Positions 31,363 through 43,213 of a DNA stretch of 64,000 nt are shown here, piece by piece. The notes under the pieces are model-generated. The model saw only the letters and a program-made list of their open reading frames with translations. It was not told where the DNA came from and did no database searches. Position 1 is the first letter of the stretch; each line of letters begins with the position of its first letter. This stretch comes from Macrostomum hystrix. Its lineage: Eukaryota; Platyhelminthes; Macrostomidae. The stretch lies in the NCBI GenBank assembly GCA_950097015.1, contig CATNEN010000002.1, positions 5,301,001-5,365,000 on the forward strand, in the 5' to 3' direction. The position numbers and the translations under genes were made by a program.

Positions 31363-32569
31363 AGCAAATATAAGCAATTTTTTGTGCCTTACAAAGCCAC
31401 CGAAAATATCAATAACCGAGTTAGTGTACTCATACTTCAGTCCTTGGCGCTTCTATTTGAAGGTGCTTAACTCAAGATTTAATTCCCAATATGGGAAGAC
31501 TGTTACAAATGAGACTGGACCCCATTCTCTGACACCTAAAGCGGATTTGGGACAGGTTTTGTTTGGGCAGGATTTTCTAGCGATCGAACCACCTTGGATT
31601 AGGGGACAGCAGCGTCTGAATTGGTTAGGAGATTAACACGACAGCCTAGCTCGCTTGCCTGTTAATACCCTTGATCAGGTAGACAATAGGTATGCAGCAT
31701 GTGGCACGTAACATTTCAGTAGAAAAGTAATGCAATGATTTACGAGCGTATTGTCCACCCGGAAGGATACAAGATACTTTCCTAATAGAGCTGCAGTTAT
31801 TTTCAATGCACAACTCCGAACGATACGCAACTCAGGATCATGATTGTAGCTAGCCTCGCAGTGGGCGTTTGGGTATTATCTTTCTGGCTAATTAGATATA
31901 TTCTCTTATGAAGAATGACTTCAAAGCTTCTTTTAATGTTCCGTAATTTTTGTTCTGACGGCCAAAGTTATTTGAGTTCTTTGAGCAGCTGTTTACAGAA
32001 TCTTTGAGCAGAGTCATGGATTCTGACTTAATTTGTACTTTGTAGCGATAAGAAATCAGGATAAATAACTTTGTATCTGCTTTGATAAACATGTAGCTAT
32101 TTTTAGAAGTGCAATGATGAGTCACTGCATTAGCGTTTCTATTTTTAGATTCAGTAAATTTCGCAGAGATAATAAAAATTTACCGCGACAAAAGGCCTAA
32201 CACAAGCCAAGAAAAAATAGAAATCTTCACCTTCATGAGACACAATTAATTTTTTTGGGGAAAAACTGACAAGTGAGTTGCAAATCAATTTCCAGTCTAT
32301 TTTAGACCGGTAATTTACTTAACACGGCTAGTCAAGACAAGAAAGTTTTGCTTCGATTCGTCGCAAGCAGCTGCAAAGTTTTAATTAGAAACAAACAAGA
32401 CACAGCAGTGATTAGCACAGAGGTCCACCCCTAAAATGGATTGAAATTCTTGTCCGTGATGATCAGTAATTATTGGCCACTTTTCGGGCTAGCGAAAAGA
32501 CGGGTTTGACGCATTCCTATCGACTACTGCGTCAGTTTTTGGCTATTTTAAACTCTTTTTTCTGAAGGC
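31363..32569. other. Upstream flank of the GPCR gene
   Basis: No other gene is recognised. The sequence is AT-rich and appears single copy. Promoter elements of the GPCR probably lie in its last few hundred bases. Confidence 0.4.
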
Positions 32570-32578
32570 TATTTATAA
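32570..32578 (+). promoter_or_regulatory. Possible TATA box for the GPCR
   Basis: The sequence tatttataa followed by ggcc lies 79 bases upstream of the GPCR start codon, a spacing that would allow a start site near 32600 and a short 5' UTR. This is a sequence match only. Confidence 0.35.
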
Positions 32579-32656
32579 GGCCGTGTTTAAAGTAAAGTCG
32601 GCTCTAACAGAAAATAAATTCATGATGACATTTTAGACAATCAGACGGGCAACAAA

Positions 32657-33799
32657 ATGGAATCTGCGAATCACTCAGACGACGTGGCATTCGGCAAGGT
32701 GTTCATTGTGTACGGCAACTGCTCCAAGCTGCAGACTCCACTGTTCCATCCAGACAATGGCTTCATGCAGGTCACAATGGACAGCCTGTACTTCATCAAG
32801 TGCATCGCTGCCATGGTCGGCCTGATCGTGAACCTGGTCTCCATCCGGGTCTTCATGGCATTCAAGCGACGGAGCTTGTTCATCTCCATGATCTTCTACC
32901 TGAGTGCCTGCGAGGTCTGCTTCAACGGCTCCGGCTTGTCATTCGAGCTCTTCTACCTGCTGGTTGGCAGCACCAATGGTCACCTCATGCCGATCAGCAG
33001 CTCCCTAGCCGCGTCCGAATTTCTAATCTACCTGATGTGCCAGGCCGTGTGGATTATCTACAAATCCTCGCTAATCCTGCGCAACTGGATCATTGTGCTG
33101 ATCGCGTGGCGCCGCTACCGCGCCATCAGCGCCAGCCTCAGCAGCCAACGGAGCCAGTCAAGACGCTCCATCCGGCTCAGCCTGCTGCTCGTGAGCCTGC
33201 TGGCACTGCTGCTCACAACTCCGCGAGCCTTCGAGGTGGCCTACTTCCTGTGCGCCGAGTCGCGTCAAATTGTCCAGCTGGCGCCCGCCGCCTTCGCCCA
33301 CAGTCCGAGCTACAGCGCCTACCCCAAGCTATTCTTCGTGCTCACCTCGCCAATGCCCATCGTTTGCCTGCTGGTGATCAGCACCCTGATGTCCTGCAGT
33401 CTCAGAGCTGCCGCCAACAATGCCGACTCTCTGCACGGCCCAACAAGCAGCAGCTTCAGCAGCAGCCGGGAGCCAGCCAGCCGTACAAACTCGTCCTCCA
33501 TGCGGCATCGGCGAAATCAGAACGACACCGTCAACCGGACAGTTCTGGTGCTCTGCGCCAGCTTCGTGCTCTGCGAACTGCCGATGCTCATCGCGGGAAT
33601 CATCAAAGACTTCGACTGCGGTGAGCACTGCCTAAAAGTGCACGTGTTCATCGGCCTGGCCAATACCCTGACTAGCATGGATTCTTTCGCCAATTTCGTA
33701 GTCTACTTCGTGTCGATTCGGTCGTTTAGAAATAAACTCCTGCCCTGCTTTGACAGGGAGCGGGCCCGAGAGGAGTCGGTGCAGCTTCGGCGAGTGTAA
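32657..33799 (+). CDS. Rhodopsin-class G-protein-coupled receptor, probably a peptide receptor
   Basis: This intronless 380-residue gene encodes a seven-helix receptor. Two N-glycosylation sites (N5, N21) lie in the N-terminus. Helices are about 44-68 (GLIVNLVSIRVF, with the conserved TM1 Asn), 74-98, 118-150, 172-190, 223-248, 294-316 and 328-352. Key motifs are altered: the DRY site reads R152-R153-Y154, CWxP in TM6 reads CELP (306-309), and NPxxY in TM7 reads NFVVY (346-350). A NFxxY-type TM7 and basic R-S-F-R end are usual in FMRFamide-like and related invertebrate peptide receptors, so that class is favoured. The ligand cannot be inferred. The third loop (about 250-293) is Ser-rich and basic. 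A minisatellite begins directly after the stop. Confidence 0.88.
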   Translation: MESANHSDDVAFGKVFIVYGNCSKLQTPLFHPDNGFMQVTMDSLYFIKCIAAMVGLIVNLVSIRVFMAFKRRSLFISMIFYLSACEVCFNGSGLSFELFYLLVGSTNGHLMPISSSLAASEFLIYLMCQAVWIIYKSSLILRNWIIVLIAWRRYRAISASLSSQRSQSRRSIRLSLLLVSLLALLLTTPRAFEVAYFLCAESRQIVQLAPAAFAHSPSYSAYPKLFFVLTSPMPIVCLLVISTLMSCSLRAAANNADSLHGPTSSSFSSSREPASRTNSSSMRHRRNQNDTVNRTVLVLCASFVLCELPMLIAGIIKDFDCGEHCLKVHVFIGLANTLTSMDSFANFVVYFVSIRSFRNKLLPCFDRERAREESVQLRRV

Positions 33800-33804
33800 G
33801 GCTC

Positions 33805-34095
33805 TGGTTTCCAAGGGTGTGCAGTGTCCAAGGGTGTACAGTGGACCTCCGGTGTCCAAGGGTGTGCAGTGGACCTCCTGTGTCCAAAGGTGTGCAGTGT
33901 CCAAGGGTGTGCAGTGTCCAAGGGTGTGCAGTGGACCTCCTGTGTCCAAGGGTGTGCAGTGGACCTCCTGTGTCCAAGGGTGTGCAGTGTTCAAGGGTGG
34001 GCAGTGTTCAAGGGTGTGCAGTGTTCAAGGGTGTGCAGTGGACCTCCTGTGTTCTAGGGTGTGCAGTGTTCAAGGGTGTGCAGTGGATCTCTGTT
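33805..34095. repeat. Minisatellite in the GPCR 3' flank
   Basis: Units of gtccaagggtgtgcagt (17 bp) alternate with a longer form carrying ggacctcct (26 bp). The array starts within about 10 bases of the GPCR stop codon and so probably lies in its 3' UTR. Confidence 0.85.
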
Positions 34096-34802
34096 TCGGA
34101 GTTAATCAAATCAGTTTTTGATAGCAGGTAGAATGTTTGTAACATAGTAGTGCATTGGTTACTAATCTGCGTAGAGCCACTTGTGTTCCTGAAGGATTTT
34201 TTGATGAAGTGGTTGTGATTAGGTATGCTGTTTATCTGCTGAACACAGAAGATCGTGATTTGGTCTTTATGGGTCGGTGACCTTTCGCAAATTGATGCCC
34301 TCAGTGTGAATAAGAACATTAATGTTGAACATGGCAAATTGGTAAAAACCGAGATTATTATTTTGTTGTGTGTCAAGATGTCGTACTTAAACTAGCAAGC
34401 GGGATTGAATAGTTTTTTAACTTGCTCTGTGTTCGACTATCGCTGACTTTGTTGACAGTTGCGATGCAACTAGAATTCAAGAAAACTTGTTAGTTTAGTC
34501 AGTGTAAATTGCAAATTTTGTTAAATATATGCATGCAACAAGAGTTTTGCTGCGTAAAATATGCATTCGATATTTACCTTTTTTCTTGCTCTGTTTTCTT
34601 TTAAAGTTCGAAATAGGTCGCAAAATAATACCGCGATATCCCGAAATCTTGAATATTTATCAACCAATCAGAATAACCCACTTCCAGAATGACAAAACAT
34701 CGGCATCGTCCAGGTATTCAACCAATATAGGCCTAACTTATCTAGTCACAAAAAGTCATCATGTAACCATGCTAATTGCTAATTGCTAATTATTATAATA
34801 TA
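34096..34802. other. Spacer between the GPCR minisatellite and the Tc1 element
   Basis: No coding region was recognised. The segment ends in a short run of gctaatt repeats next to the transposon insertion site. Confidence 0.4.
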
Positions 34803-35450
34803 CTCAGCAACAGCTAAAACCCCCCAACTCACGCAGTCACAAACCCCCTAACTCACGCAGTCACACGGCCCAAAAGTTTTGTATGCCATCGGTGACTCAG
34901 AAATGTGTGAAGGCTGCCGCCGCCAGACGCGAGCGCAAAGTGCGGCATGGGGGATTTGGGGAGGGGGTGGCGCAACTCAACCCACTACTCAACCAACTCA
35001 ACCAACCCGCTACAGCAGCAGTTTCTGCCATTTGCTACGACAACCTTTGGCGGCCCGCAGAACTGCATGCTTCAAGACGACAACGCTGCGCCACATCGAG
35101 CAGCACACGTGCAGCTGCTGAAGGAGCAGCTCGGCGTTCGCACATTGAACTGGTTGTCAAAGTATCCAGACATGAACCCCATCGAGCATGTCTGGGACTT
35201 TGTAAAGCGAAGAGTTCAGCAGGATGCCCCACATAATGCTGAACAGTTGCGACTGGCGGTGCTGAATGCCTGGCAGCAGCTGCCCCAAGAGTTCATCAAC
35301 CGGCTGGTGATCAGGATGCCACGACGAGTCACGGCACTTTTGCATGCTCGTGGTTCCTACACACGATACTGAGACTAGAATTAAAGACATTGCTTAACTT
35401 TTGTGTCCGTGTGACAGCGTGAGTTAGGGGTGTTTTGAGCTGTTGCTGAG
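34803..35450 (+). mobile_element. Tc1/mariner-type transposon, internally deleted, with both terminal inverted repeats
   Basis: The element starts CTCAGCAACAGCT and ends with the reverse complement AGCTGTTGCTGAG, flanked by TA on both sides (34801-34802 and 35451-35452), the Tc1/mariner target site. Inverted repeats extend about 45 bp and include ctaactcacgcagtcaca. In the left end the ccaactcacgcagtcaca segment is present twice in tandem (about 34818-34866). At 648 bp it is far shorter than an intact Tc1 element (about 1.6 kb) and keeps only the C-terminal part of the transposase. Confidence 0.9.
34947..35372 (+). pseudogene. Tc1-like transposase, C-terminal fragment (DD34E)
   Basis: From about 35009 the frame matches the C-terminal DDE catalytic region of Tc1-family transposases. 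It has LQDDNAAPH with the second catalytic Asp, then SKYPDMNPIEHVWD with the catalytic Glu, and exactly 34 residues lie between them (DD34E). The first catalytic Asp and the DNA-binding domain are missing, so this copy cannot encode an active enzyme. The first 20 or so residues after ATG 34947 are unrelated filler. Confidence 0.88.
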
Positions 35451-35452
35451 TA

Positions 35453-37570
35453 TATTGAACCTTATCTGGCTTTGAAAGCTATGGTGGACTTTCAGTAAAA
35501 ATCGGTCATTCGGTTTGGGAGCTATCTTGAAGTAGGCAGTGGGTATTTAATTATATCCCCGTGGTCTATCCATTGTCAAATTCTAAATACGTAGGCAAAC
35601 CGATGATACTATGAGTGGCTTGTGATTTATATTTCTAATAATACTTTCCCGATGCCACTAAATATACCACTGCAGTGAAAATACAGCAGAGCAGAACGGA
35701 AATCAGGGACCCCGGTTCCAAATTAAAGCATTGATTTGTAGATTTTGAAAAAAATAAACAATAACGCAACGGTGGAACAAGTACTGCCAAAATGCTTGCG
35801 TTTTAATAATAAACTATACCACGTTTCAAAAGCTTTTTAGAAACCGAAATATCGATTTTAGAGGCAGATAGATAGACTCAGAAGGTAGATCATGAGCTAT
35901 TGAGATACGTGTAGAGGATTGTCGCATTGTATAACCGAAGTAATTTTCCAATGATTCTTCTGCATAGCGGCAGAAACTTTTTCTGGCCTAAATTTGAGCC
36001 ACTTACCAGAGAAATTTGCTTTCTAGCCAAGAAACAGTTGACTTTCCAAGACTTTGCTTGGCACAAGACTTCCCACATCCGGGGTTACGACTGTATTAAA
36101 TCCCATGGGAGCCTGCCCTGAGTTGCAAGGGCTAAACGGAATGGAAAGGAACAACAAGAAGAAGAGCTCGGCGTTCTCTACTTGCGTCGAGATTCCCGAT
36201 TTTCTTGAACGCATGATTCGGATTGCCGGCCGGCCGTGGCATTCGGATTGCCAATTTCCAGGAAATTGGCAGTGGCACGAGAAAGCCAGTTGTCGCCTCA
36301 TCCAGTTGATGCTGCGGCTCTTGGGAAAGCTGTCAACTAAGATAAGAACATTGTGTAGGATCCTCGCGAACTGTCACACCAGAGCGTGCCTGAACTGATG
36401 CGTACAAAAATTGCAATTTAAAAACCGAAATTCAAATTCCAATGTGCCGTCAATTTTGTTAGGTCATTTTTCTATGTGGTTTAATGCACACTCAATGGAA
36501 AATCGAAATTAGTCTTAAGCTCTAACCAGCTATCAAATGTCTCATCCCAGTTTTATTGTGCCTCTTTTTTGAGTCTTCGAGTACTTTGTTCGTTTCTCTC
36601 GTTCAAATAAGGAACATTTTTTCTTTTTGGGTGGAGGAGTGTTGCGACTTTAGTCTGTTGTCTGCCCTCTCTATTCACGCTTTTGTTCTCTGCACTTTTC
36701 TTGTTTACCTCGTACAGTTTAATATAGCTCTTTCTCTCTCATTCTCTCTCCCTTCCTCCTTTCTGATTGGTCACCACCTCACCCCAACTGCTAAACATTC
36801 TTTTTTCTCTAACCCTCTGTCTTACCCCTCCCCTAAGAGCTTCGTAAGCCAAAAATCTAATATCACATGACAGGACCCTATATAAGTAGATAGTGCTATT
36901 TTTAGCAACAAACTGATAGTGTCACGTGATGTTTACATTAGATATCACCGCCTAGTAGGTTTACAAACAATAATTTAAAGCTGTGTTCTAGAATATTCAG
37001 TACATGTGCTACTTTGTTTAGGCGCAACATAATACCTATGACGAATAAGGGATTTCATGGGACTTTTAAACTGCTAAAAGCCTACAGAAGGAAGAATTCA
37101 AACAAGGACCACAAATGACGGCTGTTACGAATCTGTGGTTCAATTTTTCAAATATTAAATTGCTTTAAAGTGAAATTGTTGGGCCGGAACTGAGCAATTC
37201 AAATTCGACTGATAAATGAATGCACATCAGTTTTCGATAATTTATGACCATACAGCTGGTGTGCAGAAATGGGACTGAGACAAGACAGATCCACAAGGAC
37301 AAAATGCATCGCAGTCTGCCCTTCATCGTGTTTTTTGCTTAGCAATAGCGCACGATTTACAAGTGCCAACAGACAGGGGACACGATTTTGATAAAGAAGT
37401 ACATAAAGTATATTTTACTCGATTAAAATCCGCAAAAGTTATTCAGGAAAATTAAAAGCAATCAACTGATTGAATATTAATCTCATCAGCTTGGTCAAAA
37501 ACATTTCTTGCCATTCTTTAGTTTAAACCTTAATGATAATTGAAAGGCGAGTCACCAACTTGTCCTTGAT
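35453..37570. other. Two-kilobase spacer, no gene recognised
   Basis: A plus-strand frame at 36054-36398 (114 codons) has no family features I know. A TATA-like ctatataag occurs at about 36879 without a coding region behind it. No repeat array or SINE is present. Confidence 0.4.
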
Positions 37571-37574
37571 ATGA

Positions 37575-40500
37575 ACTCAAGACCAGTCTTTGAGTAAGGC
37601 TCCAGGCGTGTCTTTGAGTAAGGCTCCAGACCAGTCTTTGAGTAAGGCTCAAGACGTGTCTTTGAGTAAGGCTCCAGGCGTGTCTTTGAGTAAGGCTCCA
37701 GACCAGTCTTTGAGTAAGGCTCCAGGCGTGTCTTTAAGTAAGGCTCCAGACCAGTCTTTGAGTAAGGCTCAAGACGTGTCTTTGAGTAAGGCTCAAGACT
37801 TTTCTTTGAGTAAGGCTCAAGACGTGTCTTTGAGTAAGGCTCAAGACGTGTCTTTGAGTAAGGCTCAAGACGTGTCTTTGAGTAAGGCTCCAGACGTGTC
37901 TTTGAGTAAGGCTCCAGGCGTGTCTTTGAGTAAGGCTCCAGACCAGTCTTTGAGTAAGGCTCAAGACGTGTCTTTGAGTAAGGCTCAAGACTTTTCTTTG
38001 AGTAAGGCTCAAGACGTGTCTTTGAGTAAGGCTCAAGACGTGTCTTTGAGTAAGGCTCAAGACGTGTCTTTGAGTAAGGCTCCAGACGTGTCTTTGAGTA
38101 AGGCTCCAGGCATGTCTTTGAGTAAGGCTCCAAGCGTGTCTTTGAGTAAGGCTCCAGGCGTGTCTTTGAGTAAGGCTCCAGGCGTGTCTTTGAGTAAGGC
38201 TCCAGGCGTGCCTTTGAGCAAGGCTCAAGGCGTGTCTTTGAGTAAGTCTCCAGGCGTGTCTTTGAGCAAGGCTCAAGACGTGTCTTTGAGTAAGGCACCA
38301 GACGTGTCTTTGAGTAAGGCTCCAGCGTGTCTTTGAGTAAGGCTCCAGACGTGTCTTTGAGTAAGGCTCAAGACGTGTCTTTGAGTAAGGCTCAAGACGT
38401 GTCTTTGAGTAAGGCTCCAGACCTGTCTTTGAGTAAGGCACCAGACTTGTCTTTGAGTAAGGCACCAGGCGTGTCTTTGAGTGAGGCTCAAGACTTTTCT
38501 TTGAGTAAGGCACGAGACGTGTCTTTGAGTAAGGCTCAAGACGTGTCTTTGAGTAAGGCTCAGTGCGTGTCTTTGAGTAAGGCTCAAGACGTGTCTTTGA
38601 GTAAGGCTCCAGGCGTGTCTTTGAGCAAGGCTCAAGGCGTGTCTTTGAGTAAGGCTCAAGGCGTGTCTTTGAGTAAGGCTCAAGACGTGTCTTTGAGTAA
38701 GGCTCAAGACGTGTCTTTGAGTAAGGCTCAAGACGTGTCTTTGAGTAAGACTCAAGACGTGTCTTTGAGTAAGGCTCCAGACGTGTCTTTGAGTAAGGCA
38801 CCAGGCGTGTCTTTGAGTAAGGCTCAAGACTTTTCTTTGAGTAAGGCACCAGACGTGTCTTTGAGTAAGGCTCCAGGCGTATCTTTGAGTAAGGCTCAAG
38901 ACGTGTCTTTGAGTAAGGCACCAGGCGTGTCTTTGAGTAAGGCTCCAGGCGAGTCTTTGAGTAAGGCTGAAAACGTGTCTTTAAGCAAGGCACCAGGCGT
39001 GTCTTTGAGTGAGGCTCAAGACGTGTCTTTGAGTAAGGCTCAAGACGTGTCTTTGAGTAAGGCACCAGACGTGTCTTTGAGTAAGGCACCAGACGTGTCT
39101 TTGAGTAAGGCACCAGACGTGTCTTTGAGTAAGGCACCAGACGTGTCTTTGAGTAAGGCTCAAGACGTGTCTTTGAGTAAGGCTCAAGACGTGTCTTTGA
39201 GTAAGGCACCAGGCGTGTCTTTGAGTGAGGCTCAAGACTTTTCTTTGAGTAAGGCACCAGACGTGTCTTTGAGTAAGGCACCAGACGTGTCTTTGAGTAA
39301 GGCTCAAGACGTGTCTTTGAGTAAGGCTCAAGACGTGTCTTTGAGTAAGGCTCAAGGCGTGTCTTTGAGTAAGGCTCAAGACGTGTCTTTGAGTAAGGCT
39401 CAAGACGTGTCTTTGAGTAAGGCTCAAGACGTGTCTTTGAGTAAGGCTCCAGCGTGTCTTTGAGTAAGGCTCCAGACGTGTCTTTGAGCAAGGCTCAAGA
39501 CGTGTCTTTGAGTAAGGCACCAGACGTGTCTTTGAGTAAGGCTCCAGCGTGTCTTTGAGCAAGGCTCAAGACCTGTCTTTGAGTAAGGCACCAGGCGTGT
39601 CTTTGAGTAAGGCTCCAGCGTGTCTTTGAGTAAGGCTCCAGACGTGTCTTTGAGTAAGGCTCAAGACGTGTCTTTGAGTAAGGCACCAGGCGTGTCTTTG
39701 AGTGAGGCTCAAGACTTTTCTTTGAGTAAGGCACCAGGCGTGTCTTTGAGTAAGGCTCAAGACGTGTCCTTGAGTAAGGCTCAAGACGTGTCTTTGAGTA
39801 AGGCTCAAGACGTGTCTTTAAGTAAGGCTCAAGACGTGTCTTTGAGTAAGGCTCAAGACGTGTCTTTGAGTAAGGCTCCAGGCGTGTCTTTGAGCAAGGC
39901 TCAAGACGTGTCTTTGAGCAAGGCTCAAGACGTGTCTTTGAGTAAGGCACTAGACGTGTCTTTGAGTAAGGCTCCAGCGTGTCTTTGAGTGAGGCTCAAG
40001 ACGTGTCTTTGAGTAAGGCACCAGGCGTGTCTTTGAGTGAGGCTCAAGACTTTTCTTTGAGTAAGGCACCAGACGTGTCTTTGAGTAAGGCTCCAGGCGT
40101 ATCTTTGAGTAAGGCTCAAGACGTGTCTTTGAGTAAGGCACCAGGCGTGTCTTTGAGTAAGGCTCAAGGCGTGTCTTTGAGTAAGGCTCAAGACGTGTCT
40201 TTGAGTAAGGCTCAAGACGTGTCTTTGAGTAAGGCTCCAGACGTGTCTTTGAGTAAGGCTCCAGGCGTGTCTTTGAGTAAGGCTCCAGGCGTGTCTTTGA
40301 GTAAGGCTCCAGGCGTGTCTTTGAGTAAGGCTCCAGGCGTGTCTTTGAGTAAGGCTCCAGGCGTATCTTTGAGTAAGGCTCAAGACGTGTCTTTGAGCAA
40401 GGCTCCAGGCGTGTCTTTGAGTGAGGCACCAGACGTGTCTTTGAGTAAGGCTCAAGACGTGTCTTTGAGCAAGGCTCCAGACGTGTCTTTGAGCAAGGCT

Positions 40501-42487
40501 CAAGACGTGTCTTTGAGTAAGGCACTAGACGTGTCTTTGAGTAAGGCTCCAGCGTGTCTTTGAGTAAGGCTCAAGACGTGTCTTTGATTAAGGCTCAAGA
40601 CGTGTCTTTGAGTAAGGCTCCAGCGTGTCTTTGAGTAAGGCTCAAGACGTGTCTTTGAGTAAGGCTCAAGACGTGTCATTGAGCAAGGCTCCAGGCGTGT
40701 CTTTGAGCAAGGCACCAGACGTGTCTTTGAGTAAGGCACCAGACGTGTCTTTGAGTAAGGCACCAGACGTGTCTTTGAGTAAGGCACCAGACGTGTCTTT
40801 GAGTAAGGCTCAAGACGTGTCTTTGAGTAAGGCTCAAGACGTGTCTTTGAGTAAGGCTCAAGACGTGTCTTTGAGTAAGGCTCAAGACGTGTCTTTGAGT
40901 AAGGCTCCAGGCGTGTCTTTGAGCAAGGCTCAAAACGTGTCTTTGAGCAAGGCTCAAGACGTGTCTTTGAGTAAGGCACCAGACGTGTCTTTGAGTAAGG
41001 CTCCAGCGTGTCTTTGAGCAAGGCTCAAGACCTGTCTTTGAGTAAGGCTCCAGGCGTGTCTTTGAGTAAGGCTCCAGCGTGTCTTTGAGTAAGGCTCCAG
41101 ACGTGTCTTTGAGTAAGGCTCAAGACGTGTCTTTGAGTAAGGCACCAGGCGTGTCTTTGAGTAAGGCTCAAGACGTGTCCTTGAGTAAGGCTCAAGACGT
41201 GTCTTTGAGTAAGGCTCAAGACGTGTCTTTAAGTAAGGCTCAAGACGTGTCTTTGAGTAAGGCTCCAGGCGTGTCTTTGAGCAAGGCTCAAGACGTGTCT
41301 TTGAGCAAGGCTCAAGACGTGTCTTTGAGTAAGGCACTAGACGTGTCTTTGAGTAAGGCTCCAGCGTGTCTTTGAGTGAGGCTCAAGACGTGTCTTTGAG
41401 TAAGGCACCAGGCGCGTCTTTGAGTGAGGCTCAAGACTTTTCTTTGAGTAAGGCACCAGACGTGTCTTTGAGTAAGGCTCCAGGCGTATCTTTGAGTAAG
41501 GCTCAAGACGTGTCTTTGAGTAAGGCACCAGGCGTGTCTTTGAGTAAGGCTCAAGGCGTGTCTTTGAGTAAGGCTCCAGACGTGTCTTTGAGCAAGGCTC
41601 AAGACGTGTCTTTGAGTAAGGCACTAGACGTGTCTTTGAGTAAGGCTCCAGCGTGTCTTTGAGTAAGGCTCAAGACGTGTCTTTGAGTAAGGCACCAGGC
41701 GTGTCTTTGAGTAAGGCTCCAGCGTGTCTTTGAATAAGGCTCCAGACGTGTCTTTGAGTAAGGCTCAAGACGTGTCTTTGAGTAAGGCACTAGCGTGTCT
41801 TTGAGTAAGGCTCCAGACGTGTCTTTGAGTAAGGCTCAAGACGTGTCTTTGAGTAAGGCACCAGGCGTGTCTTTGAGTGAGGCTCAAGACTTTTCTTTGA
41901 GTAAGGCACCAGACGTGTCTTTGAGTAAGGCTCCAGGCGAATCTTTGAGTAAGGCTCAAGACGTGTCTTTGAGTAAGGCACCAGGCGTGTCTTTGAGTAA
42001 GGCTCCAGGCGAGTCTTTGAGTAAGGCTGAAAACGTGTCTTTGAGCAAGGCACCAGGCGTGTCTTTGAGTAAGGCTCAAGACGTGTCTTTGAGCAAGGCT
42101 CCAGGCGTGTCTTTGAGTGAGGCACCAGACGTGTCTTTGAGTAAGGCTCAAGACGTGTCTTTGAGTAAGGCTCAAGACGTGTCTTTGAGTAAGGCACCAG
42201 ACGTGTCTTTGAGTAAGGCTCAAGACGTGTCTTTGAGTAAGGCTCAAGACGTGTCTTTGAGTAAGGCACCAGGCGTGTCTTTGAGTGAGGCTCAAGACTT
42301 TTCTTTGAGTAAGGCACCAGACGTGTCTTTGAGTAAGGCTCAAGACGTGTCTTTGAGTAAGGCTCAAGGCGTGTCTTTGAGTAAGGCTCCAGGCGTGTCT
42401 TTGAGCAAGGCTCAAGGCGTGTCTTTGAGTAAGGCTCAAGGCGTGTCTTTGAGTAAGGCTCAAGACGTGTCTTTGAGTAAGGCTTAC
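37575..42487. repeat. 24-bp satellite array of about 200 units
   Basis: The unit is gtctttgagtaaggctc followed by aagacgt, ccaggcgt or similar variants. The 24-bp length keeps long frames open on both strands (up to about 585 codons), but they consist only of the repeat. Units that lost one base (gctccagcgtg) break the frame at many points. A block beginning with such a unit is repeated 1459 bp apart (39541 and 41000), indicating a higher-order duplication of about 61 units. Confidence 0.93.
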
Positions 42488-42930
42488 ATGGGTCATTTAG
42501 TTCAACTTCCGACCTTGCTGTAGGCTTGATCTGTCTTGATGAAATATACTTTTGCTCTTCTGTGCTATTGTAAAAAGTGCATGGTTGAATCTTGAAAGAA
42601 AAATTTTCTTCTCTAAGTCCTTTTCATGTCGACTGTGTAGAAGTTCTCATCATCTTCCTGAACAACTCGACTGCAAACGCCCCTAATGAAAGGGAGAAAG
42701 AGACCAGACCCAGAGCTTTCGCTCTAAAAGAAGACAGGAAGAGAGGAGAAAATGTTTTGTAGGGCCAGCCTCTTTGGCAGTCTGCAGCGGGCTCATTTGT
42801 AGTACAATGTCCCTTGTAGTACGAGGAGACAATTGTGCCCATTGCCTAAAATTTCACTTGGAAGCAATGACCTATAGGCACTCGTCGGCCATTGCGTAGA
42901 ATTAATTGCCCCGTGGCAATGGGGTTCGTG
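42488..42930. other. Spacer, nothing recognised
   Basis: No gene or repeat was identified between the 24-bp satellite and the SINE. Confidence 0.4.
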
Positions 42931-43213
42931 GCGGTGGTGAGTGGCTGAGCGGTTTAACGCGTTTATTTGGGGCGCAGCCGCGGAGAGAAGGCTTGGGGGC
43001 TTGTCGAGCCAACCTGAGGGCCAACCTCCAAGGCACAGTGAAATGTACACTGCCAGACGATGATAAAGTCAGGGCAGTTGTACACACCTGTGTACGTACG
43101 TGTGTGCTCAGGACTCAGCGGAATGGGCGGAATTGCCTCCTCGCTGGCTGCGGGTCGACTGTCACCAAATGATGTATCACTGCCCGCAGCCCTCCTGCAA
43201 TTATTATTATTAT
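42931..43213 (+). mobile_element. SINE family 1 copy with internal deletion
   Basis: Box A tggctgagcgg is at 42942-42952. The box B segment is deleted: the sequence jumps from aacgcg to tttatttggggcgcagcc. The rest of the body and the (ATT)n tail are present. Confidence 0.85.

Noticed and set aside
32800-33635. Alternative long frames over the GPCR
   Set aside because: They overlap the receptor in other frames and lack membrane helices or any family motif.
36054-36398. 114-codon plus-strand frame
   Set aside because: It has no recognisable domain, no splice-linked partner and no codon pattern like the nearby real genes; retained only as an unassigned frame.
36878-36886. TATA-like ctatataag
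   Set aside because: No coding region or exon could be connected to it downstream.
37552-42523. Open frames of up to 585 codons with KTRLEPYS-like or SLSKAQDV-like repeats
   Set aside because: These are a by-product of a 24-bp unit that lacks stops in several frames; single-base-deleted units break the frame repeatedly.
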